Counted from the first letter of the stretch, positions 38,984 through 50,656 are shown. The stretch: 64,000 nt of DNA from Rhynchopus sp. YZ270_cl-10 (GCA_964035575.1 OZ037893.1:496001-560000); one strand, 5' to 3'. Numbers and translations are program-made. Notes: a model not told the origin generated them from the sequence alone.

Positions 38984-39100
38984 TTAAAAAAAAATAATTC
39001 AAAAAAAGGAAGAAAGAAAGAGAAGGGTAGGGGAGGGGAAGGGGGAAAGGGGGAAGGGAACGATGTATTGTGTCCCCTAAGGATAGTGTGAGATAAAAGA

Positions 39101-39171
39101 GAGAAGTTGAAAGCTGCAAACGCCTCACCGTTCATCGGCGGACGGAGGTATTGGTTCTCCGAGGGTTATCG
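39101..39171 (-). repeat. Family B repeat, CCTCACCG variant
   Basis: AGAAGTTGAAAGCTGCAAAC, GCCTCACCGTTCATCGGCGG, then GGTTCTCCGAGGGTTATCGA, ending in an A-run inside the T-arm. Shares GGTTCTCCG with 54156. Confidence 0.7.
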
Positions 39172-40154
39172 AAAAAAAAAAAAAATCGATAAAAATTGTA
39201 AAATGGAATGTGACTCTGTCACCGATGCCGGGGGGGAGATGCTCGATAGACGAAGGCGAAGCAGAGCGCGGAGACCCTGAGACGACTCCAAATACAGCTC
39301 GGTGATCAATGAGCAACGAAGCGCACCGAGCCACTGCAAAAATGAAAAACACATATCCAAAACGCGGCTTTGACAAAACACCTAGAGACGCACAAACGGA
39401 ATAACCTGGTAACATCATATATCCGGTGGGACCTTACTTTGTTGGGGAACAAACCTTCCACACAGAAAGAACGTTACTACACTGGAACAGAAGAAATATC
39501 CGTACACAGGCAATCCGTGGGGCGGTCCCTCTGGTAATATCGGTGGTAGGACGGTGGTGAGGGATAGGTGAGAGCACCGTTCGACTTCTACAAGAGTGTC
39601 AAAGATTCGCAATACCAAATGCCCCAAACATTTCAACCAATATAGAAAGGGGAGAGTACCTTTTTTTTGTCTTTTTATACGGAGGTTTACGTGAACACTC
39701 CTTCATACTGTTTTTTATTTTTGGATCTCGCGAAAGCGAGTGGAACGAAGAGGCAGAAAGAAGAGGGAAATGGGAATGGGGGAAAAGCAACTGTTTTATC
39801 TTAAAACGATTTGAAAAGATTGGATAAAAAAAAAATTCAGAGATCGGGCAGTGATCTTTACATCTTTACATTTGTATCGTTGCCTGCCACTGTGTTGATA
39901 TGTTTTTCCAAAGAGACTCCTATATAGTGTAATATAGGTCTATGGACTGTAGCTTCGGAGTATTTACATATTCGTGAGCTTCAAAAAACAGGGCAAGCAA
40001 TTTTTAAAAACAAAATAAGAAAGTAAAGATGTCACAAAAACCTTCCCTGCAGACGCAGGTATCGAGAAAAGGGAAACCTTTAAAAAAAAAAAAAAACAAT
40101 GTACGGACTTCGTTGTGTACACATCTTTTTTTTTTCAAAAAATTTACAAAAGAA

Positions 40155-40207
40155 AGAAGTTTTGATAGTGCAAACGCCTCTAGAACGCAAGCACTGACGC
40201 TCCGTGA
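40155..40207 (-). repeat. Family B repeat, shortened
   Basis: GAAGTTTTGATAGTGCAAAC, GCCTCTAGAACGCAAGCACT, GACGCTCCG. Confidence 0.65.
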
Positions 40208-40230
40208 AGAAGAAAAAACAAAACAAAACA

Positions 40231-40266
40231 AAAAGTTGGTAAGCTGGACCTAGTCGCACCTTTAAC
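40231..40266 (-). repeat. Family A repeat, degenerate
   Basis: AAAGTTGGTAAGCTGGACCT, AGTCGCACCTTT. The hairpin loop part is lost. Confidence 0.45.
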
Positions 40267-40680
40267 TTTTTTTAAAAAATATACTTTTAGTAAGTAGTTG
40301 GTGGAAACGCCTCCTCGAGGGGGGCGTAGGACACACACGGCAAAAACATTTTATATTAGACACCCACTGCAGGAAACTAAGAACCGAACAGGTCTCACAA
40401 ATTATCAAGTGACAAATGCCTCACAGGAAACACCCATAAATTGAATTATTTCCCCCCCCCCCCCACGTACAACACAACACAGAAGGGGGACATCCACTAG
40501 AGATCTTCTGTTGTGGACCTGAACCCCCTACCTCCCTTCAACGGACAACGCTCCTCACAGGAGCAATACCAAACGTGATCACACAAAAACAACCCTTATC
40601 TTAGTGGAAGAAACGAAGCCATCGTTTTTGGGAGGATAGAAGGGGAAGTGTTGGAGGTTAGTTTAATGAAGAAAAAAAAA

Positions 40681-40743
40681 GTGAAGTTGATGTGCACCAA
40701 AAACGCCTCTAGGACGCAGGCACTGACTTCGTGGGTTACCTGA
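40681..40743 (-). repeat. Family B repeat
   Basis: Nine A, GTGAAGTTGATGTGC, AAACGCCTCTAGGACGCAGG, CACTGAC, GTGGGTTACC. The T-arm part is reduced. Confidence 0.7.
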
Positions 40744-40883
40744 AGAAAAATGTTGAAGGCGCTAAAACACCCAAAAAATAATGGTGCAACTGAAATGAGG
40801 GAAATGGGGTTAGAACGTACCGCTACATTGGGAAAACTGAGTGGCCCGCTTAGGAGAGACACAACAACAGAAGAAAAAAAAAA

Positions 40884-41000
40884 AGTGGAGTTGAAATACA
40901 AAGCCCTCTCGTGATAGTGTACCTTCGTGCATGACCGGTTGTACCGTAGGGTGAACACCCAACCATGCAGTCCTACATCCATTTCGTGGTTTACATCTGA
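40884..41000 (-). repeat. Family G repeat, full length (type copy)
   Basis: Eleven A, GTGGAGTTGAAATACAAAGC, CCTCTCGTGATAGTGTACCT, TGCATGACCGGTTGTACCGT, AGGGTGAACACCCAACCATG, CAGTCCTACATCCATTTCGT, GGTTTACATC. As sense RNA GGGTG-TTC-ACCC forms a tight hairpin and CACGAGAGG is present near the end. Confidence 0.8.
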
Positions 41001-41606
41001 TAAAAAATACGATGAATGTGCCTTTCGTGCAGCACGCATCGTAACCCATCATCGTTTTCATGCGGGACCGTGCTGGGTGTTGAAAATTTGGCCTGTCTTC
41101 TCCGCCAAAGAATTGTTGATAGATACCTACCTAAACAGATGTTACACCGTCTTGAAACACGGACCAAGGAGTCTACACGTGTGCAAGGCTTAGGGTGGCA
41201 CCCCAAACCCATAAGCCGCACTAAAGGGAGATGTGTCAATCCATCAATTCTGCGTTGTTGTGTCAAAGCCCCTTCTTGAAAGCAAAGCAATTCTATGTTC
41301 TTTTTCAATACAAAACCCATTAAAGTGGTGTGTTATGTGTGTACACGAAAAACGCTGTGTGTTGCTTTTGCCTCAAAAAAAATACGTTGAGGAGCGACAC
41401 AGACTTTATCACCTGTACCACACTCACCATCAATTGCGGGTCGTCATTGATAAAAAGGTGTTTTTTGTTTTCAGCAGCAACTAGTACGGACTAAAGGAGG
41501 GGGGGGGAAAGGGGGATGAGAGTTACCATGTGTGATACTCTCTCTAATACTAATACTGCGGGTTGCTTCAAATGAAAAATAATTATTTCATGAAAAATAA
41601 GAAACT

Positions 41607-41690
41607 GTAGTTGTTGATGCAGGCACCTCCGACTGACCACGTACGATACCAGCCATCTGGATGAAAGCACAAAAAGCACCCTGCGGCCTG
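41607..41690 (-). repeat. Family C repeat, long form
   Basis: GTAGTTGTTGATGCAGGCAC, CTCCGACTGACCACGTACGA, TACCAGCC, GGATGAAAGCAC, CACCCTGCGGCC. A family B copy starts 11 bp further on. Confidence 0.8.
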
Positions 41691-41700
41691 CGGGAAAAGG

Positions 41701-41780
41701 GTGAAGTTAAGAGTGCAAAACGCCCTCGGAACGCAGGCAACTGACACTCCGCGGGTTATCGAACCCCCGGTGTGTTGTAC
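41701..41780 (-). repeat. Family B repeat, full length
   Basis: GTGAAGTTAAGAGTGCAAAA, CGCCCTCGGAACGCAGGCAA, CTGACACTCCGCGGGTTATC, GAACCCCCGGTGTGTTG. One stem base has changed (CGGTGTGT). Confidence 0.75.
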
Positions 41781-42254
41781 TTGGAAGTTCCTGACAGGAA
41801 AACCGTAAGCAGACACACACCGTCATTTTCAATAAAGTGGCTTCAGACAGTCCCTGTTTTTCTTTGGCGGGCCCTATAGTCAAATTAAAGACTGGGTCCG
41901 CACAAAGAAGATAAAAAAAGGGGGACACTCTTCTCATTTACACCCTTCCTTTGGACCCCCACTCCCGCGTGGGTTCTATACTAAAAATGGTACCAAAGAA
42001 GAGGTAAGAGATATAATAACAGATCACCTTTTTGTTACATATCCGAAAAGAGTGGGGTTTTTTTTTTTCGTCACAAAGCAACCATACTCCCAACAAAGTG
42101 GGTTTTGCCTCTTCCCCTCTCAGGGGAGTTTTTTTCCCACCCGATGAGTCGCTATGTCCAACGAAAAGAAGAAGTGCTGCTCCTTTCTTCTGGAATATCT
42201 TTGCACAGAATGTCTCTGACCAAGATACAGAAAATGGTTTTTTTCCTCTTTTTT

Positions 42255-43925
42255 TCACCCCAACCCCACTGGAGAGAACCTCTCGTTAATGGAGTTGCCT
42301 GGCCAGCAGAATTTCCCTGCGGTGCAACGATCCCAGCGGCGGAGCACGGAGCTGCCGTCCCCTAGGCCACTACCTTCGGACATGCCAAGCTCCTTGATGA
42401 AGGCGTAGTCCATGGTATATGCACGACGTACCTTCTCTTTCAAAGCCTCTGTGTAGTAATGATCCATCTTCAGCTGTGCACCTGTACTGTGTCCATCCGA
42501 GGACGTCCCGCTCTGCATAAAGCCACCACGCCTCCACCCACTCTCCCCATACTCCTCCCACAACCCAAGCTCTCTCAACGCAAGCTTCCCCCCTTCAGGT
42601 GTCCCCCAAGCGATCACATCCATGATTGGAAGAAATTTGTACAAATTTGACACAATAACCTGTTGTTTCCAATGTGGATTCGCAAGCGGCCCGGTCCCAT
42701 TTGGGGTAGTAACCCACGCTGGATCGGATATATAAGAAACAAAATCGGTAAACGTAATTTCTCTGCGGGGTCTGTTAAACACCTTTACAGCGTAAGAGTT
42801 GAGATCATGGAATTTGTCGAGAAATGCGGATAAAGCACGGAGCAGCGGATCGCGGAAGAAGACCACTTTGCGGTATTCTGGTGCATTGAGAAGGGCGGAG
42901 GCTTCTTCAAGGGAGAGGTCTGAGAGAAGCAGACGTTCTCGTGTATTGTCGTTAAAGCGAAAATGTGTTGCACTTTGCATCATCAGCGAATCATAGTCTG
43001 AATGACCCACCAACCGGTCGTACAGTTTGATTAGTTCTGACGAGGCGACTTTGGGGGTTAAGAAAAACACTGTTTTTGTATTGGGTTCTACCAAGACATG
43101 ATGCAAAAACCCTAAGTGGTCGGCAGGGGTCAACGAAATTATTGGTTTGGCCTTGCGAGGAAGAAGTTTCTGCTGTTCTGTGAAGTTGCTTTGATTGGCC
43201 CGCCATTCCTCTGCGAGAGGACTGCCTGCATCAAATAGGCGACATCTATAAGGAACATGCTGGGTGTCATTCCCAATGGAAGAGGCAGCTTTGAAGGCTC
43301 GAATATCAGACAAAACCATTTCTTTTAAACGCTTCTTTGCTGGCGTCCGTTTCACTGCCACAAAAACATAGGAATTTTCTGGGCGCATCTTTTCATACGC
43401 AACCAAACTACACGCTGACGAAAAATGTGTACACTGCAACCCCCAACAATGCACTGAATGGCACACCGCGTTTTTGGTACACTCCTCCAAAGCATATAGA
43501 TGCGCCTTCTGTGGGTCCCTATGGGTCCTCCGCATATCAAACAGCCTTATCACCAATACATAACTATCTTTGCAGTCCTTTCTAGTGTACACATGAAAAG
43601 ACACACCATCCACCTTGATCACTTCATTTGGTGTTCCATAGGTCAAAACTGGGTCATTGGTAGAAGCAAATGACGAATCCGGTATAGGGAAGCGAGGAGC
43701 CGCTGTAGGAGTGAAGTACGGTGGTTCTTCAGAAGGGGTAGGGGCTGGTATAAGGGGGCTTCTGGGTCTGTGTCGGAGTGGAGGTGATGTGCTCAGGTTG
43801 TGTCGGTTGCTTACAACGTGAAACACAACAGACCGAGGGGGCTCGACTGTAACCGTCGTTGCACTCCATGTTGCAAAAGTGAAGCACGCCGCAATAAGGA
43901 TTTGCAGTACCAAATGCTTCTGCAT
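42255..43925 (-). CDS. Type II membrane sulfotransferase (carbohydrate sulfotransferase family 2-like)
   Basis: 556 aa. Such enzymes move sulfate from PAPS to sugar or protein acceptors in the Golgi lumen. An N-terminal hydrophobic segment (VLQILIAACFTFATWSA, residues 6-22) would be a signal anchor, followed by a Pro-rich stem. Residues 100-195 carry six Cys in a pattern that recalls a PAN/apple module (LYALEECTKNAVCHSVHCWG). Residues 285-520 are the sulfotransferase: 5'-phosphosulfate site PKVASS at 291-296, HFRFNDNTRERL, 3'-phosphate site RDPLLRALSAF at 358-368, and NPHWKQQ, all usual for the Sulfotransfer_2 family. N-glycosylation sites such as NQSNFT occur. Acceptor unknown. Single exon. 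Confidence 0.9.
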   Translation of the reverse strand: MQKHLVLQILIAACFTFATWSATTVTVEPPRSVVFHVVSNRHNLSTSPPLRHRPRSPLIPAPTPSEEPPYFTPTAAPRFPIPDSSFASTNDPVLTYGTPNEVIKVDGVSFHVYTRKDCKDSYVLVIRLFDMRRTHRDPQKAHLYALEECTKNAVCHSVHCWGLQCTHFSSACSLVAYEKMRPENSYVFVAVKRTPAKKRLKEMVLSDIRAFKAASSIGNDTQHVPYRCRLFDAGSPLAEEWRANQSNFTEQQKLLPRKAKPIISLTPADHLGFLHHVLVEPNTKTVFFLTPKVASSELIKLYDRLVGHSDYDSLMMQSATHFRFNDNTRERLLLSDLSLEEASALLNAPEYRKVVFFRDPLLRALSAFLDKFHDLNSYAVKVFNRPRREITFTDFVSYISDPAWVTTPNGTGPLANPHWKQQVIVSNLYKFLPIMDVIAWGTPEGGKLALRELGLWEEYGESGWRRGGFMQSGTSSDGHSTGAQLKMDHYYTEALKEKVRRAYTMDYAFIKELGMSEGSGLGDGSSVLRRWDRCTAGKFCWPGNSINERFSPVGLG

Positions 43926-44088
43926 TACCCCCTATCTCCCTGTTATGAATGTGGGTTGGGGGGTGTGTGTGGTGTAGTTGATGCCTAGGGTAATTCTTGC
44001 AGAATATGGTCCTTGGTGTGTGGTAGTGGAACTACGTTGTAGAAAAAAAGGAAATTTAGTAATTAGTGAAGTAAATTTGCGATTATGA

Positions 44089-44170
44089 CAAAGTGTACCT
44101 TGGTACATAAATCCGGTGTACCAGGGGGGTGATCCCCAAGCATGCAGTCCTCCGTGCCCTACCATGTGGA
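44089..44170 (-). repeat. Family G repeat, variant
   Basis: ACAAAGTGTACCTTGGTACA, TAAATCCGGTGTACC, GGTGATCCCCAAGCATGCAG, TCCTCCGTGCCCTACCATG. Its tail (CTACCATG) differs from the CATTTCGTGG tail and resembles 63037-63090. Confidence 0.65.
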
Positions 44171-44895
44171 CTACCTAAGGAAAAGTAGCATGGCGTAAAT
44201 GAAGGGGGAAGGAGGGGAGAACTAATTCGAGGGGGGAAATGATGAAGATCCTTTTGTTTTGCAGCTTGTATTTTGTCTTTTTTTTGAAGGCTTTTTTTTT
44301 TGTTTTTTTTTGGATTTTGCTTGCCTTTTCTAGGACAAGCTTGTGATCATTGCGACGTGCAAATTATTGAAATTTATCTGACGTATTGTTGCAATTGTTT
44401 TGAGTTGTGTTGTGTTCTTCAAAAAAAAAATCAGTAAAGATGAATCTGTGTCTTTTAGACATGACATCTTTCCCTATGGGGGTGCCCAACTAACGAGTCA
44501 GATACGAAAGTTTGTCATCCCCACATTGAAAACACACACCAACTCCTTGAGGTTGAAACCCAAGTATTATTCATTGAATGGATCTTACAGGTCCTACTCA
44601 GTGTCAAACACTCGCCCTGCATTTTTTCTTCTTCCATTTTTGTCTTTTTTTTTTCCCTTCATTCCTTTCCCCAAAAATAAATGAAAATGTACCATTTTTT
44701 TTTCTCTCCTTTGTTTTTTTGTTTTGTCTCACCTTTTTTTGCCTTCGTGGAAATGTTTTTTTTTTTTTGTATTTTTTTTGAAAAAATTGACAGCAAAAAG
44801 GGTGAGGGGGAGGGAACGCTGGGGGAGGGGGATGAGGGGAAATCAGTGGGGTTGGTTTGTTTGTTTTTTTTTTTTTGTTTTTGTTTTTGAGTTTT

Positions 44896-44947
44896 TTGAA
44901 AACTTGGTTGTATTAGTGTAGACACCCGAGGATGAACTCCACTGTAC
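44896..44947 (-). repeat. Family D repeat, full length
   Basis: TTGAAAACTTGGTTGTATTA, GTGTAGACACCCGAGGATGA, ACTCCACTGTAC. Confidence 0.8.
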
Positions 44948-45313
44948 AAGTTTTTTTTTTTTTTTGTTTTTCTTCGTCTTGCAAGAAACTAATCACTAAC
45001 GGGGGGAAAGATACAACTCTAGTACCTTACGGGGAAAATGGGGGAACACGGGGATGAGTGGAGGGGGGAGGAAAATTTGGAAAAAGAAAAAAAATTGTGT
45101 GAAAAGAAAAAAAAAACCTGAACGTGAAAGTAAATGTGAATGTCATGCACCGCCTAATAAAAATGCCTGCTCAACTGAGTTGATCTCCTCTTTCCCCATA
45201 TTTTTTTTTGAAAAATTTGAAAAAAAAAAAAGCCTCTTGTTTTTTTTTGTGAATTGTGGGATAAGGGAATACACGTATTTTCCCTTTCAATTTTCTGTTT
45301 TGTATTTTTTTTT

Positions 45314-45361
45314 TGAAAACTTGGTTGTATTAGTGTAGCCACCCTAGAGTGATCCACTATA
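45314..45361 (-). repeat. Family D repeat, CCACCCTAGAGTG variant
   Basis: TTGAAAACTTGGTTGTATTA, GTGTAGCCACCCTAGAGTGA, TCCACTAT. Inner stem is CACCC/GAGTG here. Confidence 0.8.
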
Positions 45362-45753
45362 CTAAACATTTTTACGTCACCGCAGACAAGCGCGATGATC
45401 TCTTTTTTTGTTTGGATCTGAATGGGGGTGGGGAAGTCGCCGATAGTCTAAAAAAAAAAACGACCCAAAAGTGAATAAAAACAATACAACATTCCCGCAC
45501 AAAAAAGCGGGTCTTTTTTCCTCCTCAGAAAATCATAATAAAAAGAGGGAAAAAAGGGCCAGAAGAAAAAAGACAGAAAACCAATATCTTTTTACCACCA
45601 TCATTATCGCGCTAGAACGCGCTGGTTTAGATTAACAACTGAGGCAGGGAGAGTGGTCATTCAGGCCCATGAAACTCGCAAACCCAAGGTGTGGGGGGGG
45701 GGGGGGGGGGGAAGAAAAATTTGCAGATGTTTTCAAGAACATAGTCTGTTGTT

Positions 45754-46626
45754 CAGTGGTCGCGCTAATTATGGGAAAAAATGGGGAAAAAATGGATTTC
45801 GGGTACGGAAAAACGTTCCTTGAAAAGGTTAGCTGGGGAGGCCCGGAAACCCCGTTTTGTGGCATTTCCGGGCCAATCCCGGCTTGTGGTGGGGTATATA
45901 CGGAAAAATGGACAAAATTTTAGTGACTTAAATTTTCGCAAAATATGAACCCATACTCGTAAACAAGGGTCATTTTCAGGAAAATTCGGAAAATTCCGAG
46001 ATTTGGAAGCAATTTTTCTCCTGAAAATCAGTGGGTTTTCAGCCCCAAAACATACCGCGATTGGAATTTCCGGACTCCGTCCGCGCTGTGGTGGGGTCAC
46101 TTTGCCGAAATGGCCAATTTTTTGGTTTTGGTCAAAATCCATGTAGGGTAAAGAGGGCCAATGTAAATCCCACAACCAGATTTTCTCTCCCTGATCCTGA
46201 CGTCTTGCAACATGAAAATGCGCGAAAACACCGGCATTTGCATTTCCGGAATTCGTCCGTTCTGTGGTGGGGTCAATTTGCCGAAATGGACAAGTTCTTG
46301 GTTTTGGTCAAAACCCGTCAGTGTAAGGTAAAGGGGGCAAGTGTTTGCCTGTAGAAACTGGAAGGGAACAGGCAGCGCCGCAGGCGCACGGTAACCAACT
46401 TTTTTTTTTTTCCTTTTCTTTTTTCTCCTCTTTCTTTTGACTTTCCGAGCCAATTGCGTTCCACGGCGGGGTCACATGTATATGCAAGTCCACTATGTGG
46501 TGGTCTTACTCAACAATATTAGAACTTCTGGTTTCTTAATGAAATCCCCGTACTGCAAAAAAAAAACGTTCCTACCAAAACCCCCAAAAATCCCGGGATG
46601 AGGGATGGACTTTAGCGCGAGCTCTG
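45754..46626. mobile_element. Non-autonomous hAT-like DNA element, copy 2 (873 bp)
   Basis: Inverted twin of 6049-6926. Ends CAGTGGTCGCGCTAATTATG and CGCGAGCTCTG. Flanks CTGTTGTT (45746-45753 and 46627-46634) are an exact 8-bp duplication, different from that of copy 1, so the two inserted independently. Confidence 0.9.
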
Positions 46627-46656
46627 CTGTTGTTTGTTTTTTTTTTTTTTTTTTTT

Positions 46657-46700
46657 TGAAAAAATGGAATAGTGTAGTTGCCACTGCAAACTCCACTGTC
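46657..46700 (-). repeat. Family D repeat, GTTGCCAC variant
   Basis: TTGAAAAAATGGAATAGTGT, AGTTGCCACTGCAAACTCCA, CTGTC. Begins about 22 bp from the edge of the hAT-like element. Confidence 0.7.
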
Positions 46701-46859
46701 CCCTAAAGTCACATTTTTTGTTGAACCTGGACAAGTTTCCACTTTCTACCAAGAAGTAGTGGATTTGCTGCCGGGAATTGGGGGGGTTGGGGAGTGGGGT
46801 ATACGTTACCAAAAAAAAAAGTAAAATGGGAGGGAAAAGAAGGGCGGGGAATAACATTG

Positions 46860-46895
46860 AAGATACAATGTGCCTCTCTCTGGCACACGTAATAT
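46860..46895 (-). repeat. Family H hairpin
   Basis: AGATACAATGTGCCTCTCTC, TGGCACACGTAATATC. Stem GTGCC/GGCAC. Confidence 0.55.
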
Positions 46896-47654
46896 CTTTT
46901 CGTAAAGACTGCCTGCATTTAATTCCTGTGCTCTCGCTGTAAAAAGAGCGGAAATGCAAAAAAAAGGGGGGAGCAAGTCGGTAGTATAAGTACAACGTAC
47001 TTAGTTACCTTTGAATAAAACGCAAGCCAAATGTTAATTGATAGCTGTTGCAGATGTAAAAAAAAAGGGGGTTGGTTGGGGGTAAGGTGGTAAGGGATCT
47101 CAAAACTGGTTTTTTTTTTAGACTGAAGGGGGTTTTTTTGCGGATAAAACAAAGAAAAAAATGCTCGGAGGAGGAGACAACAATACCACTTTTTTGTTTA
47201 TTTTGTGTGTCGACACATTGTCACATTTCTTTTGCTACTTTGGTGTGATGACAGTCACAGAAACTAATGTTTTTTTTTTAAACAGAGTCGATGACTCGAC
47301 TCAGTTGATTTATTTCTACTTTTGTGATATTTTTGTGAAGTCTGGCTCCTTCCATTGCCAAAGAAAATAAAAAAAAATCAATCCGACGTGAAGGGTGGGA
47401 ACTTGGGGTTTGGTGTGCGTGGGTAGAAGCGGGAATAACTCCCACTCCCAGCCCACTCCAACACTGAAAAAAAAAAAAAATGGTTATTTTTTTTTTTTGA
47501 AACTTTGCAACTATCCTTTCAACATGCCCTGCTGAGGCAGGGTGACTGCTCGTCTTATTCAGCCCAGGGTAGTCCTGGGAGAGGCCTCAGTTGATGCCGT
47601 TTTCCCCCGAATTTGGTAGGTCTACTGTCTATTGTGCGATTTGCCTTCGAATAT

Positions 47655-47706
47655 TTGAAAACTTGGTTGTATTAGTGTAGCCACCCTAGAGTGTGCTCCA
47701 CTATAG
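47655..47706 (-). repeat. Family D repeat, CCACCCTAGAGTG variant
   Basis: TTGAAAACTTGGTTGTATTA, GTGTAGCCACCCTAGAGTGT, GCTCCACTATAG. Confidence 0.8.
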
Positions 47707-48755
47707 TAGAATACAGAATATTTCTTTTAGAAGGAGACACCTCGCCACAAAAGGGGAGGCATTTTTTTTTTGGTTGAGACTCAGGAAAAAAAAATAAATA
47801 GACACAATACAATGGCTCGAACATGCTTCTCTCCTCTCACAAGAACAAAAAATCGCATCCTCATGTATAGCAGCGACAACTATGGGAGGGGATAGGTTTT
47901 GAGGTGATGTTCGTTTTTTGTTTTGTTTTGTTTTGTTTGCTTTTTTTGTTGCAGTTTGTATTGACCAAAAGAGAGGTGGGTTTTGTACTCGAAAATATCA
48001 CCCAAAAAAATGGGCTCAAAAAAAAAGGGGGGCAACTTACAGACAGCACACCTTCCCAAAGAGTGTGGCAGAGATTTGAGCTATGAAGACAGTCACTCTG
48101 GTCTGACATATTTTTTTTTTTTTGTGTCGACAATCGCCTAAGGACCCGCTTGAGGGGAACCTAGGGTCATGTAATGATGGCCGAAGCCTTTTTTTTTTTT
48201 TGTGCTTTTGGAAAGTGTAAGTGAAAAAAACGAGGCAAAACAAAACAAAAAAAAAATGGGCCACGAGGGAGGGGAGGGGGGGGGGGCTTGTCTGAGAACG
48301 AGAGGTTTTTCTACCACAATACTGTATTTTTTTTTTATTTTTGTGCGACGCATCAGCTGTCCTGGGAGACAATGAACAACGATATTGCTGAGGGGGGAAA
48401 AAAAAAGAAAAAGAAAGATTGCAAGAACAAAAGTAAGCAAAAATATTATTGATATTATTGCTGAACAGATTGTTTGTTCCCTTCTTTTTTTTTGTGCGCA
48501 ACTGAGTCGGAATGACACAGATATATATTTTTAAAGGGCCGTTGAAATGGCTTTGAGGCCACATATCCAAGAGACTGGGAAGAAAAAAAAAAGAAAACAG
48601 ACACGAATTGATGCAACTGAGAAAAAAGGTAATCATTATCCGAAACTAATCAAAAAAAAAAAGACTTTTTGACCTCTTCTAAATACACCTCCTCTGATAT
48701 TTCGCAGAGAAAGGAATAGGGGAAAGTGATCAAAATAATTGGGATTTTTTTTTTT

Positions 48756-48803
48756 TGAAACTTGGTTGGATTAGTGTAGACACCCGAGGATGAACTCCAC
48801 TAT
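48756..48803 (-). repeat. Family D repeat, full length
   Basis: TTGAAACTTGGTTGGATTAG, TGTAGACACCCGAGGATGAA, CTCCACTA. Confidence 0.8.
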
Positions 48804-49067
48804 TTGTTTTTTGTTTTGTTTGCTATTTTGAATACAATTTTGCTCATTTTAAAAAATCCTTCTTTTAAGTCCATCCAGATGGATAGAAGTCCGTTAGGAC
48901 AATTTATTTTGTTGGTTTCTTTTCAAAAGAATTGCCGTTTCCAGCGCAAAAAAAAGAAAGCAAATTTCAGAACTATAAAAAATGGAAGAAATCATGAAGT
49001 TTGATGACAAGCGCAACAAAGAAAAAATCGCCGAGAGGATAAGCGAATTGCGGGAGAAAAAGAAAAA

Positions 49068-49111
49068 GTGGACAGTGCAAAACGCCTCTGGGACGCAGGC
49101 AATGATGCTCC
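49068..49111 (-). repeat. Family B repeat, 5' part only
   Basis: GTGGACAGTGCAAAACGCCT, CTGGGACGCAGGCA, then a 20-base A-run, after which a family A copy begins. Confidence 0.65.
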
Positions 49112-50624
49112 AAAAAAAAAAAAAAAAAAAAAGGATTGCAAGATGATTTCATTTCGTCACCTTAAATCGGGAGGGGAAACAAAACCCCCCCTAAATAACT
49201 GCAAAGGTCTATTGCCTCATACCGATGGAAAACATTGAAGAAAAAAAAATTTTTTTGGAGAAAAAAAAAAGATATAAATGAATCTCACGGAGGTGAGATT
49301 CAATACCTTCCCCCCAAAAAAAGAAAAAGAAAAAATGAAATATCCACCCCCCACCCCTTCGTCACCTGCCTACTACAACTCTTGTCACTCAGTTTGTGTA
49401 CCCTCAATTCTGACTAAACACTGACAAGTGTGGCCAGGTGTGGGAACAACAAACTAAATTAAAGGCCTATAGACAGAAAAAAAAAATCAAAAAATAAATG
49501 GCAATGCAAGCAAAAAAGGGGAGAAAAAAAAGAGAAAAATCGGTGACGAAGGAGGAGGGGGGAGTAAAACATCGGAAGCGTTTTATGTGGTTGTGCTGCC
49601 GAATATAGGGGCATATACAAGGAACGGCTTTCTGCGTAGCGTGGAGGCAGGATAAAACAAAAATAAAAATGTAACAGGAATATTCATGAGCGAAAGCTAG
49701 AGTGTTGCTGTTACAAAAAAAGGGGGAAGTGGGGGATTTGATGGGTTGTGGATAGCTGTAAATGTAAATGGAAAAAAAAGAATGTTGAACGGTGTTCGTA
49801 CAACTAACCTTTGCAAAAAAAAATGGGATACCAAAAAAAAAAGACCCCTACCAGAAATGGAGGGGGGTGAAAACAAAAAAAAAAAAATACCAAATTCATA
49901 AATTTGGAAAATCATAAATGTCTAGTGGATATCAAAAAAACAAATAACAAAAACGCGGCATTTTGCAAGCCTCTCTGTGCTTAGTCACCTAAATAAAAAG
50001 TGGATCCGGGGAGGTAGATTTCCTCGGAAAAGGGAAAAATACATCTGTGAAACGACGATCTTTGCATTTTGTGCAAAAGTTTTTTTTTTAAAAGATGTGT
50101 AAAATGGAGTTTCTCAAACAATGTGGGGGGAGGGAGGTGTGGCAGGGGAAATGGGCAGTAAATGTGAGACGACTAGGCGAAGGGGGAGGGCAGGGTGAAA
50201 ATACTAAAAAAAAAATCATAGTTGTAGGTTCGTAGCTTTTGTGAAGATTACGACTTACAGGGTCAGCGCTAATTAATGTTGCTCTAATTTTTTTTAGGGT
50301 CCTGAGTTCCATGGGACACAAAACCCCTCAATTCTCGTGAACGCTGATCCTCTTATTCTCTTCTGTTATCTTCATTTTGGGAAGTAAAAAGAAGGAGAAT
50401 ATTGTGTGAAAAAAACGTAGGAATAAAAATTGACTTGAAATACAAAGCCCTCTCGTGACAGTGTACATAATAAAAAAGGCGTCAACCCAGTATGTTAAAA
50501 TAGCAATGTTCACAAAGAGAAAAAATGGGTAGAGATTAAAATAAAAAAAAAATACTCATTTTTTTTGGTCACCTTTACCAAGGCAACTAAGGGGTGGAGG
50601 AAAAAAAATTACTGGCAAAGAAAT

Positions 50625-50656
50625 GGTTGCAAGATGAACCTGATTAGCCATCTTGC
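50625..50656 (-). repeat. Family A-type hairpin with compensated stem
   Basis: GGTTGCAAGATGAACCTGAT, TAGCCATCTTGC. Here GCAAGATG pairs exactly with CATCTTGC, although the usual partner is CACCTT; the stem is kept with different bases. Confidence 0.6.

Larger units (their letters stand above)
38984..42254. other. Intergenic region with many repeats and no gene
   Basis: Holds B (39101-39171), B (40155-40207), A (40231-40266), B (40681-40743), G (40884-41000), H (41010-41040), C (41607-41690) and B (41701-41780). Small frames near 39125-39420, 41000-41320 and 41940-42260 have no recognisable product. Confidence 0.65.

Noticed and set aside
48037-48636. Minus-strand frame of 199 codons
   Set aside because: Made of homopolymer runs (Lys, Phe, Pro, Ser) with no domain; codon use is unlike the real genes.
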